Shown here one piece after another: positions 8,331 to 17,183 of a stretch of 17,183 bases of DNA (the first letter of the stretch is position 1; each line of letters opens with the position of its first letter). The notes below the pieces were generated by a model. That model had not been told where the DNA came from. It was given only the letters and a program-made list of their open reading frames with translations, and made no database searches. Source of the stretch: Fragilaria radians. Its lineage: Eukaryota; Bacillariophyta; Fragilariophyceae; Fragilariales; Fragilariaceae. Made by a program: the position numbers and the translations under genes. The stretch is from positions 49,005 to 66,187 of the forward strand of contig CAAAJI010000169.1 in assembly GCA_900642245.1 (NCBI GenBank), read 5' to 3'.

Positions 8331-11300
8331 TTAAACTAAGGTAGAAGTCGTTGGTTTCCGTGTGGGTATTCCTCCATCTGCTAAAGCTTGATCCATTTCA
8401 TCTAATAGCATTCTTGCAGACAGAGGTAATTCAACAACACCAGAAGCGGAGATGTCATTAAAGTTAATTGCATACAAAATCTGCGACAAATGAATGAATG
8501 CAATGGTATTTTAGAAAACTGGCCTTCCAAAATCAAGCGTTACCAAGAATAGTTTCAACCATTACTTACTCGATACACGATCACTTTGCATAAATCCTGA
8601 ATCAACCATGATACCAAACATAAGATCCAAACAAAGAGAAAAAGACCCAGATCATTCCTAAGACCTTCCGTAAGAATTCCATCGGGTTGAGAATCAGGCC
8701 ACGTAATAGACAGAATGGATGAAATTGAAAGCGCTATCATGCAAGCAAACAACAGAATCGGAGCTGGTCTTGTTTGCCAAAAGAAGTATCGACCGGTTCT
8801 CGCTGAAAACAGAGTCAAAAAATCTGAGACAGAAACTTTAAGGTAAATTGCTGTAGTTATCTGGCCATACTGGACACCCCCCAATCCTACACTTTGGAAA
8901 AATCCTTCAGAGTTCCAACTATCCATAAGTAAATCAAGTAGGAGAAGTGAACTCGCACACGAAACAGCGGCAAGGACAGAGCTTATTAAAAAGAGAACAG
9001 GAAGATTCCACCGATTTGGAGTAGGACTTGCTTCGGCGTGGTCGTAGGCGATAGAAATTAGCGTACCATCATTAAGCAGAGTAATCAACATCAACATGAG
9101 AACTGGCATATGGAAAAAATCTGGCCAAGGTAGTCCTTGCTCCAATTCATCTGGCTGTTCGTATGTATTTGGGTGAAATGCAAAGATGGCAATGATAAAG
9201 AACATCAATAGTTGCAAAGTTGCAGCAATACGGTACGTAATAAAGTTATTCATTCGCTGGAATATCTCACGAGCCATCACTATACCTTTGATGATACATC
9301 CTAGACCCTCTTGCGTCAGCACAATGTCAGCAGCAGCTCGTGCTGCATCCGTTGATCCAGCAACTGCAATACCTACATCTGCTCGCTTAAGAGCTGGAGC
9401 ATCATTCACACCATCACCAGTCATGCCAACAGTCTGCGAAAAGTACACACCGCATCAACAGTGAGTTTACAAACAAGGAACAAGGTCTGTTATTCGTTGA
9501 AAGGCTCTTACATATCCTAATTCTCTAAAGCACTCCACAATAAGGTACTTGTGCTCCGGATAAACTTGAGCAAAGCCATCCGCAATCAAGCAGAGGTCTC
9601 CATAATTCTTTCCAAGGTCGTCTGGCTTGGTTTTGGTATCCGGATCCAGCATAGGTAAACGATCTGCTGTGAAGATCTTGTCACCCATTTCCAATTGAAG
9701 TGCAGTGTTACGAGCAATCAAAAGGTGATCTCCTGTTATCATCTTTACTTGGACTCCATAGCTATTGGCTTGTTGAATCGTCAGAACAGTGTCAGGACGT
9801 GGTGGATCCAAAAATGTCAGCAACCCAATCATTTCCCAAGGTCCATTATCAGACTTTGATCGAGCAACCGCTAGAGAGCGAATTCCACTTTCTCCGAGAC
9901 GAGCTACATCCTTTTCAACGGCATCACGTACGCTTTGAGCCGACGGAGGAAGCAAACTGAGGATGATATGTGGAGCTCCTTTCGTTGTTCGGAAAGTCTC
10001 TCCAGTCCTTTTGTTACGTACTGTTCCTTCAGTACGTTTGACTAGTGGATCGAACGGCATGTAATCGATCTGTTCATAGTTTTCTAGGAGTGCTCGATTG
10101 ACGGAACCTAAAGTAAGGCGATCGAGAGCGTCACGAGGGGGTTCATTCCACTTTGCTGCCATGGCTGCAAACACCAAAGTCGATTCCTGTGTTTCACCGT
10201 GACAATATATTGGAGTATTCTTCTGAAGAACCATTTGATTCAGAGTCATAGTTCCCGTTTTGTCGGAGCAGAGGATTGACATTCCCGCGAGATCCTCAAT
10301 TGCGGATAACTTTGCTACTATCGCTCCATGCTTCACTAGCTGCTTGGAACCGATAGCTAATGTAGTTGTAGTCACAATCTCAATAGCCAGTGGGATACTC
10401 GCGACCAAGAGTACAATTGTGAAAGAAAGAGCTTTCTTTAAATCTGCCCCCTGTCCGATGAGATAGAAAAAGTTTATTGTGCAAAGCACAATTGAGAGTG
10501 TCACTAAGACATACATTATTGTGATTAAAAGTTGTTGGAGGTGACTGCGCTCGTGGGTATCCTGAAGTAACGAGGCGGTTTTCCCAAAAAATGTGTTGGC
10601 TCCAGTAAACTCAACTGTGGCCTGGATTCAAGAAAAGAAAAATTAGCAGAATTTTCACATAGTTATCATTGATGTTAGATGGATTGATCTGAAACATGTG
10701 ATAATCTTACCTGTACTTCTCCTCTTACGACAGTAGATCCCATTTTCACGGAATCTCCTTGATAAAATGAGACAGGTAGGGATTCTCCAGTGAGTGCCGA
10801 TTGGTCAACGTCAATAGTGGATTCGTTGATGCGACAGTCTGCGGGGACTGCCGATCCACTGGCCAAAAGAACTGTATCTCCGGGAACAAGTAAGGACGCG
10901 TCTAGAACTTGAAATCGTCCGTCACGTTTGCAAGTTGCAGTAGGCTTGAGGCTTGACTTAAGAGCTGCAACAGCATTTCCTGCTTTGGTGACTTCGTAGA
11001 AACTGATCGATGCATTGGCAAATTGAATGGTGAGCAATATGCACATGTCCAAATAGTTTCCAATCAAAAGTTCGACCACGATGGCAATCCATATCATGGT
11101 GGGCATGGGAGCATAAAATTGACGTAGAAAAATCTTTAATTTAGATTCAACCACTTCGGGGAGTTGATTTTTCCCGAAGTGAGAAAGTCGCTGAGCGGCA
11201 TCTGAGGATGATAATCCGTGGAGATTGAATTGAAAAGAGTCCTGAACCGAAGAAACGTCGGACAATGGGTCTGTAAGGTTTTCTTCTGCTCTCTCTCTGC

Positions 11301-11502
11301 TAGTTCCATAATGCGAAACCTTTTCGGCAAGTTTCAAATCATCATCATGAAGTATGGTTGCATTTCCTGATTTCGCAATTACATCGGATGATGCCTTCGA
11401 TCGTCGATTTCGTTCATGGGATGGAGGCAAATGATGAGTCACTACCTTATCGGAGATATCCGTCGCATTGGGACGGCGAGGCGATTTCGGGGGAATCGGC
11501 AT
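8331..11502 (-). CDS. plasma-membrane proton-pumping P-type ATPase (P3A family)
   Basis: The gene has four exons on the minus strand: 11502-10711, 10621-9512, 9433-8570 and 8480-8331. They encode 971 aa, close to the usual 900-1000. The product should export protons using ATP through an aspartyl-phosphate intermediate. Motifs in order are TGES at 238-241 (actuator domain), SDKTGTMT with phosphorylated Asp D384, KGAP at 478-481 (nucleotide binding), TGDGVNDAP from 639, and LNDGT in M6 with D756, the counterpart of the proton-binding Asp of plant pumps. Ten membrane spans can be read: M1-M2 near 132-170, M3-M4 near 291-355 with ASIPLAIEIV in M4, and six after residue 695. LNDGT and the SPTPNRW loop mark it as H+-ATPase rather than a Ca2+ or Na+/K+ pump. 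The first 90 residues are a Ser/Arg-rich extension. The C-terminal tail, about 50 residues, is shorter than in land plants and ends in STLV. No frameshift or missing catalytic residue was seen. Confidence 0.95.
8481..8569 (-). other. intron 3 of the ATPase gene (89 bp)
   Basis: On the minus strand the donor is GTAAGTAATGG at 8569 and the acceptor is TTTGTCGCAG ending at 8481, phase 0. Without splicing the protein would stop four codons later. Splicing adds a 49-residue C-terminal exon. Confidence 0.85.
9434..9511 (-). other. intron 2 of the ATPase gene (78 bp)
   Basis: Donor GTAAGAGCC at 9511 and acceptor TTTTCGCAG ending at 9434, phase 0. The join rebuilds ELGY-TVGMTGDGVNDAP, the highly conserved hinge motif. 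The length is a multiple of three but contains an in-frame TAA. Confidence 0.95.
10622..10710 (-). other. intron 1 of the ATPase gene (89 bp)
   Basis: Donor GTAAGATTATC at 10710 and acceptor TTGAATCCAG ending at 10622, phase 0. The join gives GEVQ-ATVEFTGANTFFGK, matching the family consensus after the TGES region (TG-x-x-TFFGK). Confidence 0.95.
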
Positions 11503-12738
11503 CTTGCAAATCGATGACTAAAGATATATGTGCACCGGAAAAGGAAAAAGGACGACGCAAAAGGGTCTTTTTCGTTTTGTGAACTTAAAGGTAGGAAACT
11601 ACCAGTAGTGAATATCCTGTACTCACAGTACTCAAATGACTGTGCACAATTCCAACTTGAAACAAAAACATTGTATGTTTATCACCTCATTTTCAAAGTC
11701 AGAAGTAATCACTGAGCGAAGTCTTACCATACTCTCATTAATGTTACGCTTTATTCATTCTCAGTTTCATACTCAACCACTCCCTTTCATCCAGAAGGCC
11801 TAGATTTGTCATGATAATACGTAAATGTCAATTTTTATGTGTCTAGCATGATTGTTACAAGTACACTTGATAAAAACTGTCTGAGGAATATAGATATTGT
11901 CTATGGTAACATATTCAATGATATCCTTAAACATCTTTTATTGATTGATTACATTATTTGTTTGTTCATATTTATCAGGATAGGTTTCTAGATACTTCAA
12001 ATCTTAATCTTGCTTGGACGCAATAAAAAGTTTGAAAAGCATCAGGGGGATTGTTGATATCCATTGGTGCGTGCTTTTCTACGTAATACTAATAAAAGGT
12101 TTGGGCATACGCATCTAATTTAATGAGACAGCAGCCCATATTTTGAGTGGCAAAAGCAAATGCTCGTGAAACATGGATTAAGGAATGGTCAAGAATTAAA
12201 ATTGGATGGAGTGATAATACAAAGCTCCCCTATTCAAGTCTTAACGTTGTACTTTGTGAACGCTATCTTGCTACTTTCTTTGAAAATTCGTATACAAAGA
12301 GTTGAATACGCTTCAAATGATTCAGGTTGTACTTTCCTTTTCCCCTTGATACGGAAATTATTTCTTTAGATTACACTTCAAATTCCTCACACTTTTATTG
12401 TCATGTTTAAGCTTACTTCCCCTAGATTTTTATGTGTAAGGCACTAAAAAATCTAGCCATAATTGCCACTTCTTGGTACGTGCTTGTGATCCTTCCTTTT
12501 GTTATCAACGAAGCAAATTGCCTAGCATCAAACATCATTTTATGCTTTTGAGGACTGGGATTATTGCTCTTTGCCTACACATCTCTCTCGATAAGACGCT
12601 GTATGTTGTATTTTGCGTTTTGTCAAAAACTTCCATTTCATTTTAATGTACGGTTCGCTTTTTTACTAGTAAGAATGCGTTAATCGAAGAAGAGAAGAAT
12701 CTTCTGAATTAGTTGGCATTAAAAAAAAGGAGATTACG
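11503..12738. promoter_or_regulatory. divergent intergenic region between ATPase (-) and LOG (+) genes
   Basis: The 1,236 bp must contain both 5' UTRs and both promoters, because the genes start back to back. It is AT-rich and has no ORF I would defend. The LOG frame is closed upstream by TAA at 12670-12672, and no in-frame ATG lies between it and 12739. A run of eight or more A residues precedes the LOG start. No specific promoter element could be assigned. Confidence 0.5.
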
Positions 12739-13824
12739 ATGAGTAATGCCTACGCCATTGACCCATCGCTGAAGACATCCGATTTCCTTTCTAAGGTTGC
12801 TCCTACTCCACTTCGTGTATGCTGTTATGGATCCTCATCGTCGGCAACACCAGATAAATATTTGAGAGAGGCACATGCCTTGGGGTACAGTTTGGCCAAA
12901 CGTGGTCATACATGTGTCAACGGTGCTGGGTCCTTTGGTTGTATGGCAGCCTTGAATGATGGCGCTGCCGCAGGAGATGGTCATATAGTTGGCGTCATCC
13001 ATGAGATGTTTCTAGTAGACGGTAAGGACGATTGGTGTGTCCGCGATGGTGGAGCTCATAACATCTTTTCCTCCTCGGCGTCTTCATCATCATCGTCAAA
13101 TGTAACTCCCAAACGAGAAATGCTTGTTGCTGGTGGTGATGACTTGCAAGAAAGAAAAAAGTTATTAGTACAGGGAGCTGATGCACTGGCTGTACTTCCT
13201 GGTGGACCCGGAACATGGGATGAGGTAAGATTAATGCACAAATGATTTTTCTCTTGTTCACTTTTTGGTTTCGACATGATGAGCCATGTCTAGGCTTCAA
13301 CGCTTTACGCACGAGTAAATTTGAGAAGGAAGACTGCTGTAAACGAATATCTCATTTATCCTTCCTTTTTTCTTGCACACACATAGCTATGGGAAATGGC
13401 GTGTGCCCGTAATATCGGCTTGAGTAATCTCCCTATTGTTGTGATCAACGTTGATGGATATTATGAACCATTCAGACAGATGATTGAGCGTGCTTATGCT
13501 GATGAACTTATTAAAATGAAGCCTGAAAATTTGGTACACTTTGTTCCGTCGGCGGAAGAGGCCGTCGTTTGGATCGAACAACAACAGGGTAGTAAAAAGG
13601 ATGCCTTAGCTGGCCTACAACCTAAACTTCAGAAACGAGCATCGGTTTTGAAACGATCGTCATTTATGGATAATCCATCCGTGATCAATTGGTTTCGTTC
13701 GCGAAGCGATTCAATAATAGAGGAAGAGTCCCACGATTCGAAATACTACCATTTGATATCTTTGAGCGTTCCTTTTATTGCAGGCGTGATAGTTGGCATG
13801 ACCTTGACCACTAAGCGCTTCTAG
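12739..13824 (+). CDS. LOG-family protein (cytokinin-activating phosphoribohydrolase-like), with C-terminal membrane anchor
   Basis: Two exons, 12739-13224 and 13387-13824, encode 307 aa. LOG enzymes cleave cytokinin nucleoside monophosphates into free base and ribose 5-phosphate; related members use other nucleotides. The Rossmann-like start reads VCCYGSSSSATPDKY (27-41), followed by NGAGSFGCM (61-69) and VGVIHEMF (84-91). The active-site signature is present: R139-K140 (in LQERKK), then PGGPGTWDE at 154-162. The spacing from R139 to the PGG matches the usual 15 residues, although the His of the common MHxRK is Gln here. Two features are unusual. A Ser-rich insert (about 100-128, including SSSASSSSSS) lengthens the loop before the signature. 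The C-terminus carries a hydrophobic segment (about 282-302) followed by only five residues, TTKRF, which looks like a tail anchor. Typical LOG proteins are about 180-230 aa and soluble. The family call is firm; the exact substrate is inferred. Confidence 0.9.
13225..13386 (+). other. intron of the LOG-family gene (162 bp)
   Basis: Donor GTAAGATTA at 13225 and acceptor CACACATAG ending at 13386, phase 0. The join gives PGGPGTWDE-LWEMACARN, completing the LOG signature. The intron contains an in-frame TGA. It falls immediately after the catalytic Glu codon. Confidence 0.92.
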
Positions 13825-15013
13825 TCATTGTGGCCTGAAATTTACTAGATCTAATAATCGTCCCTAATTGCAAGCCAAGTCAAATTCTCATAACTTGTAG
13901 TACTAGAAGCACTCGACGCTTTCTTGCAGCAACATATAGGGTTGTTATTATTTGCATTGCCAGAGTAACAAAGTTGGAACTGTGTTGCTCGTTGCGAGGA
14001 TTTAAATCTTATCCTAATTCTATGCAGCATGTATGTGTTAAAAAAGTTAATTTTGAATGTTATATGTAATTGTGCTGCGGAATCCACTGCAATGGTCACA
14101 ACATTTAAACGTGAGAGTTTAACTAAATAGAATCTGTACGCTTTATTCTCTCACACCCTCCGTGCTCGTTAATCCTGCCCTCTCCTTTAAGTTAGGGTTT
14201 CTTAACTTTACCCTGCCTTTCCACTTAAATTGTGTGTTTGATAAAACCTCTTTAGTCTCACATTCGTTTCCTCATTTTCATTTTAGGGCAACCATTTCTG
14301 GAGATATTTTGATAGGAACCACTTTTCTCATGAGAATACCAAGTAGAAACAGTAGTTTTCATGCCCAATCCATCCTTTTTCGGTAATATCCTTTAAATCC
14401 TCTCTATCTTAACGGCAATCTGAAGATTCAATATCAAAACATTTAGAATGCTTTTTTGATATGAAAACCTTTTCCTTTGAATCTAAAATAACGTTTGCTG
14501 GTTGTGCAATGATTTTAAGATACAGTAGCACAGCCCTAATCGCTCCTGCCCTGTTCTGGTAAATAGGTTGAAGTATTTGTATGACTTCCTTAAGTCAGAT
14601 TCTCTATGGGAATTCAATCAATCATTGACATCACCCACTCCTAGTTCTCCATCAGATAAATCTAATCCGATTGAAATGTATGCCGCATTCATGTCCAAGT
14701 CCTAACTGATATATTTTTTCTCAAAGACCTACATCCTCGCTTGCTTGTTGTTTGGACTCACAACCGGTTCGCTCAATCCTAACAAACTATAGATTTTTGG
14801 CCCACTGAAAAAAAAACACGCATGTCGAATTTTTTCCATTTCAAAAACACTTGGTAAAATTTACTTGTCGATTTGAATTTCGAAGTTTTCGACTTTTTTA
14901 GTCGTTTGGACGACTGTCCCTTGTACGATGAGGCCATGAAAAAATTGAGTCGGGGAGCAAAGTCAAAGGTTTCGAGAAATCGTTGCCCTTTGTTTTACCT
15001 TTTGAGTAAATAA
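13825..15013. other. intergenic region, LOG gene to glucosyltransferase gene
   Basis: The 1,189 bp contain no ORF with recognisable features. The T- and C-rich stretch around 14140-14400 opens a 74-codon frame of low complexity that I do not accept as a gene. The last 150 bp before the next start hold short inverted repeats (listed separately) and probably the promoter and 5' UTR. TAA at 15011-15013 sits directly before the next ATG. Confidence 0.6.
14867..14915. promoter_or_regulatory. cluster of overlapping inverted repeats upstream of the glucosyltransferase gene
   Basis: CGACT (14890-14894), five T, then AGTCG (14900-14904) form one hairpin. The same AGTCG extends to AGTCGT and pairs with ACGACT (14910-14915) across a 4-base loop as a second, competing hairpin. 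A GTCGA/TCGAC pair (14867-14871 and 14889-14893) frames the left side. The cluster lies about 100 bp before the ATG. It may be a protein-binding site or a structured 5' UTR; neither is shown. Confidence 0.4.
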
Positions 15014-17183
15014 ATGCAGTCCATCAACAGCGAAAGAGAAGAAGATTTCAACAGCACTCATGCGGTACCTTCTCAGTTAGAATTTGCTCTTCCAGCTCTG
15101 AATATTTGTATTCTAGTTTGTGGAACTCACGGAGATGTCCTCCCCTTTTGCGCTCTTGCCAAGGAATTCCAGGCCTTGGGACATCGTGTAAGGGTAGCAT
15201 CGCATGCCATTCATCGACATATCGTTGTTTCGAGGGATATTGAATTTTACCCTCTAGCTGGTGATCCGAAGCAATTGAGTCAGTGGATGTAAGTCATTCC
15301 AATTATTTGGAAAACATCTCTGTTTTTTGTTTGTTTCATTGAGAGATGTTGAATCTGATCGAAGACTAATAATTATCACAAAATCAATTCACTTTATTTA
15401 TCGTTGTTTTGAAAGGGTTCAAACGGGTGGCTCTGTATGGGGAGAAGCGATGCACCCATCCACACTTCCCAAAAAGTCAGCAATGGTGAATAGAATTATT
15501 CGTTCCTGTTGGCCCGCAGTGACTCAACCAGATCCGGAAGATCCTGACGGTAAATCATTTGTCGCTAATTGTGTTATCAGTAACCCTCCTACAATGGGTC
15601 ATATTCATGTATGTGAGGCTCTTGGCATTCCTTTGCATATCATGTTTCCGCAGCCCTGGTATTACGGTAAGTTTCCTAGGAACTGATGCTGAGATTTGAT
15701 CCTTTTCATTAATAATTTCTCATCGAATCAATCAGGAACAAAAAGCTTTCCGCATCCAATGTCAGGACTGAGCTATCGGAAGGAACGTGCTTCCAATTTT
15801 GTTTCCTATAGTGCCTTTGAAAGCCTTACTTATACTTCCTTTGAGTTGAAAATCAATCAATGGCGACGTCGTACGCTTCGACTCCCTGCAGTTCCATACG
15901 GTAGTGGAGCTGCCTACGCTGTGACAACTTCCAAAATTCCATTCTCAGCAATGTGGTCTCCCAGCTTTGTTCCTAAGCCTGATGATTGGCCAGAACAGTG
16001 TCGTGTAGTCGGAACGTTTTTCGAGGACCAAGCAATGGCGGCTGCTTTAGTTGACGAGGAGGAATTCGCAGACGTCATACAATGGCTTCATGCTGGTGAG
16101 CCGCCTGTATTCATCGGATTTGGAAGCATGGTCATCAAAGATACAGAGTCACTTCAAACCATGATTCAAAAAGCTGCTCGAAAAGCGGGATGTCGTGTTA
16201 TTGTCCAATCGTGTTGGAGTAAACTTGATGTGTCACAGGAGCCATTATGCCAAAATGTAGGACCCTGTCCTCACGATTGGCTACTGCCACTATGTTGTGC
16301 AGTTGTTCATCATGGTAAGAGAGGTCATATTTTCTTTTGCGTCGAATTATTTCATATGCATGATTCTCATGGACATACTTTCAGGCGGAGCTGGTACAAC
16401 CGCCGCGGGACTTAGGTATGGCCTTCCTACATTCGTGTGTCCCTTTTTTGCGGACCAATTTATGTGGGGCGCAATGGTGCATCGAGCTGGAGTTGGACCT
16501 GAGCCCTGTACAATCGATAAGTTAACGGTGGATATCTTGGCAGAGAAGTTATCAGAGTTGAATAATGATGAAATTCGCAAAAGGGCGATAGCATTGTCAA
16601 ATTCGATGAAAAGCGAGAATGGGGTACACGGAGGTCTACAACACTTTCTCGATAGTTTGCCTCGGGATAACATGTTGTGTGATGTCAGCTTGCTTCTTGG
16701 AGAAGTAAAAGTTGCTTGTTACCGGATCGTTAACGCCGACATCAAAATTAGCATTGAAGTCGCTGCCTCCCTGCGTGACCAACCACTTCGACAGCCGAAA
16801 ACAGGAGTAGACTTCTTGGTTAATACCCTTAAGTCTTTGAATGTTCTTTTAAATTGGTTGAACCCCAGTCGCCCAACAAGATATAGAAAGCATGCCATAT
16901 GTACCTATGCACTTGGACGGGTGCATACTTTCAGTCAGGGAATGGCTGCGGGATGGTTTGGATTACTACGAGAGATTTTTCGTGGGCTATTTGAAACTTA
17001 TATTAGACCCGATAAATTCGCAAGATCCCATGGGGCATTTGGGTGTCTTTTCGGTCTCACATTAGCCCCATTCTATATTTTATTTGATGTCTTTCGTGGT
17101 TTTGTTGTTTTTATTGACCGTGTTCTAGTGGGCATCAGCAACGGATGGTTTAAAGCAGACAAGCTGTTTATAATTGATACCAT
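15014..17183 (+). CDS. sterol 3-beta-glucosyltransferase-like UDP-sugar transferase (partial, runs off the right edge)
   Basis: Exons 15014-15288, 15416-15666, 15736-16314 and 16385-17183 give 634 codons with no stop before the edge. The ATG at 15014 directly follows an in-frame TAA. The likely reaction is transfer of glucose from UDP-glucose to the 3-hydroxyl of membrane sterols (GT1 family, UGT80/ATG26 type). The N-terminal domain opens with ILVCGTHGDVLPF (about 33-45; the family usually has GTRGDVQPF), then GDPKQLSQWM-VQTGG. The linker carries FPHPMS, the C-domain starts at PPVFIGFGSM (298-307), CPHDWLLP is at 353-360, and the sugar-donor motif HHGGAGTTAAGLRYGLP begins at 367, with D392-Q393 expected to contact the glucose. 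I see no PH or GRAM domain before the catalytic part, unlike fungal ATG26. After about residue 440 a long extension follows, with a hydrophobic stretch near 588-612 that could touch a membrane. The family call is strong; the acceptor sterol is inferred. Confidence 0.92.
15289..15415 (+). other. intron 1 of the glucosyltransferase gene (127 bp)
   Basis: Donor GTAAGTC at 15289 and acceptor TTTTGAAAG ending at 15415, phase 2. The join gives QLSQWM-VQTGG, as expected for the family. The acceptor AAAG is weaker than the usual CAG but is the one that keeps frame and motif. Confidence 0.85.
15667..15735 (+). other. intron 2 of the glucosyltransferase gene (69 bp)
   Basis: Donor GTAAGTTTC at 15667 and acceptor CAATCAG ending at 15735, phase 1. 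The join gives QPWYYGTKSFPHPMS, matching the family's PW-x-x-T-x-x-FPHP. This is the shortest intron in the window, and it has an in-frame TGA. Confidence 0.93.
16315..16384 (+). other. intron 3 of the glucosyltransferase gene (70 bp)
   Basis: Donor GTAAGAGAG at 16315 and acceptor ACTTTCAG ending at 16384, phase 1. It splits the donor-sugar motif, and the join rebuilds VVHHGGAGTTAAG. Without splicing the frame leaves the family sequence at once. Confidence 0.95.

Noticed and set aside
8331..11502. ATPase ORFs read as a frameshifted or broken pseudogene
   Set aside because: All three breaks coincide with GTAAG...AG introns, and the joins restore conserved motifs in frame.
14162..14386. 74-codon + strand ORF between the LOG and glucosyltransferase genes
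   Set aside because: Low-complexity, T/C-rich sequence; no motif and no continuity with either neighbour.
16347..16673. 108-codon minus-strand ORF
   Set aside because: Antisense of glucosyltransferase intron 3 and exon 4, which rebuild the conserved HHGGAGTT motif on the + strand.
1..17183. tRNA or rRNA genes
   Set aside because: Scanning by eye for the tRNA B-box (GGTTCGANNCC) on both strands found no site with a matching A-box or acceptor stem, and no rRNA-like sequence. A tRNAscan-SE run would be decisive.

Overview
This window looks like nuclear DNA from a photosynthetic stramenopile, most likely a diatom. It is AT-rich between genes. All four genes carry short spliceosomal introns (69-162 bp, all GT-AG, every donor reading GTAAGT or GTAAGA). 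The first gene encodes a protein type I associate with diatoms: a serine-rich cytoplasmic N-terminus, one membrane span, a long P-S/T repeat stalk, a short plant-type LRR block and a C-terminal Cys-rich motif. The species cannot be fixed from sequence alone.

Layout. (1) 1-1541: mostly empty, with a possible last piece of an upstream gene at 3-92. (2) 1542-4580, + strand: LRR membrane protein, two exons, 984 aa. (3) 4581-8330: 3.75 kb with no convincing gene. It holds a 2.6-copy tandem repeat (4923-5018), a weak 18-bp direct repeat (5558/5706), a CRE-like palindrome (6494-6503) and a nested 38-bp minisatellite (6669-6949). (4) 8331-11502, - strand: complete P-type plasma-membrane proton ATPase (P3A-like), four exons, 971 aa. 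(5) 11503-12738: shared upstream region of two divergent genes. (6) 12739-13824, + strand: LOG-family (lysine-decarboxylase-like) protein, two exons, 307 aa, with an apparent C-terminal membrane anchor. (7) 13825-15013: no gene, but a run of overlapping inverted repeats just upstream of the next gene. (8) 15014 to the window end, + strand: sterol 3-beta-glucosyltransferase-like UDP-sugar transferase, at least four exons, truncated on the right.

Three of the four products are predicted integral membrane proteins and the fourth acts on membrane sterols. The proton pump would energise the plasma membrane, the LRR protein would face outward from a membrane, the LOG protein would act on cytokinin nucleotides or a related substrate while held on a membrane, and the glucosyltransferase would make steryl glucosides. 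I see no evidence that they form one pathway: eukaryotic neighbours need not be related. Nothing seen is clearly a new multi-gene system. The less ordinary points are the tail-anchored LOG protein with a serine-rich insertion, the short STLV-ending regulatory tail of the pump, the nested minisatellite, and the palindrome cluster in front of the glucosyltransferase. All intron boundaries were placed by hand from reading frame and family continuity.
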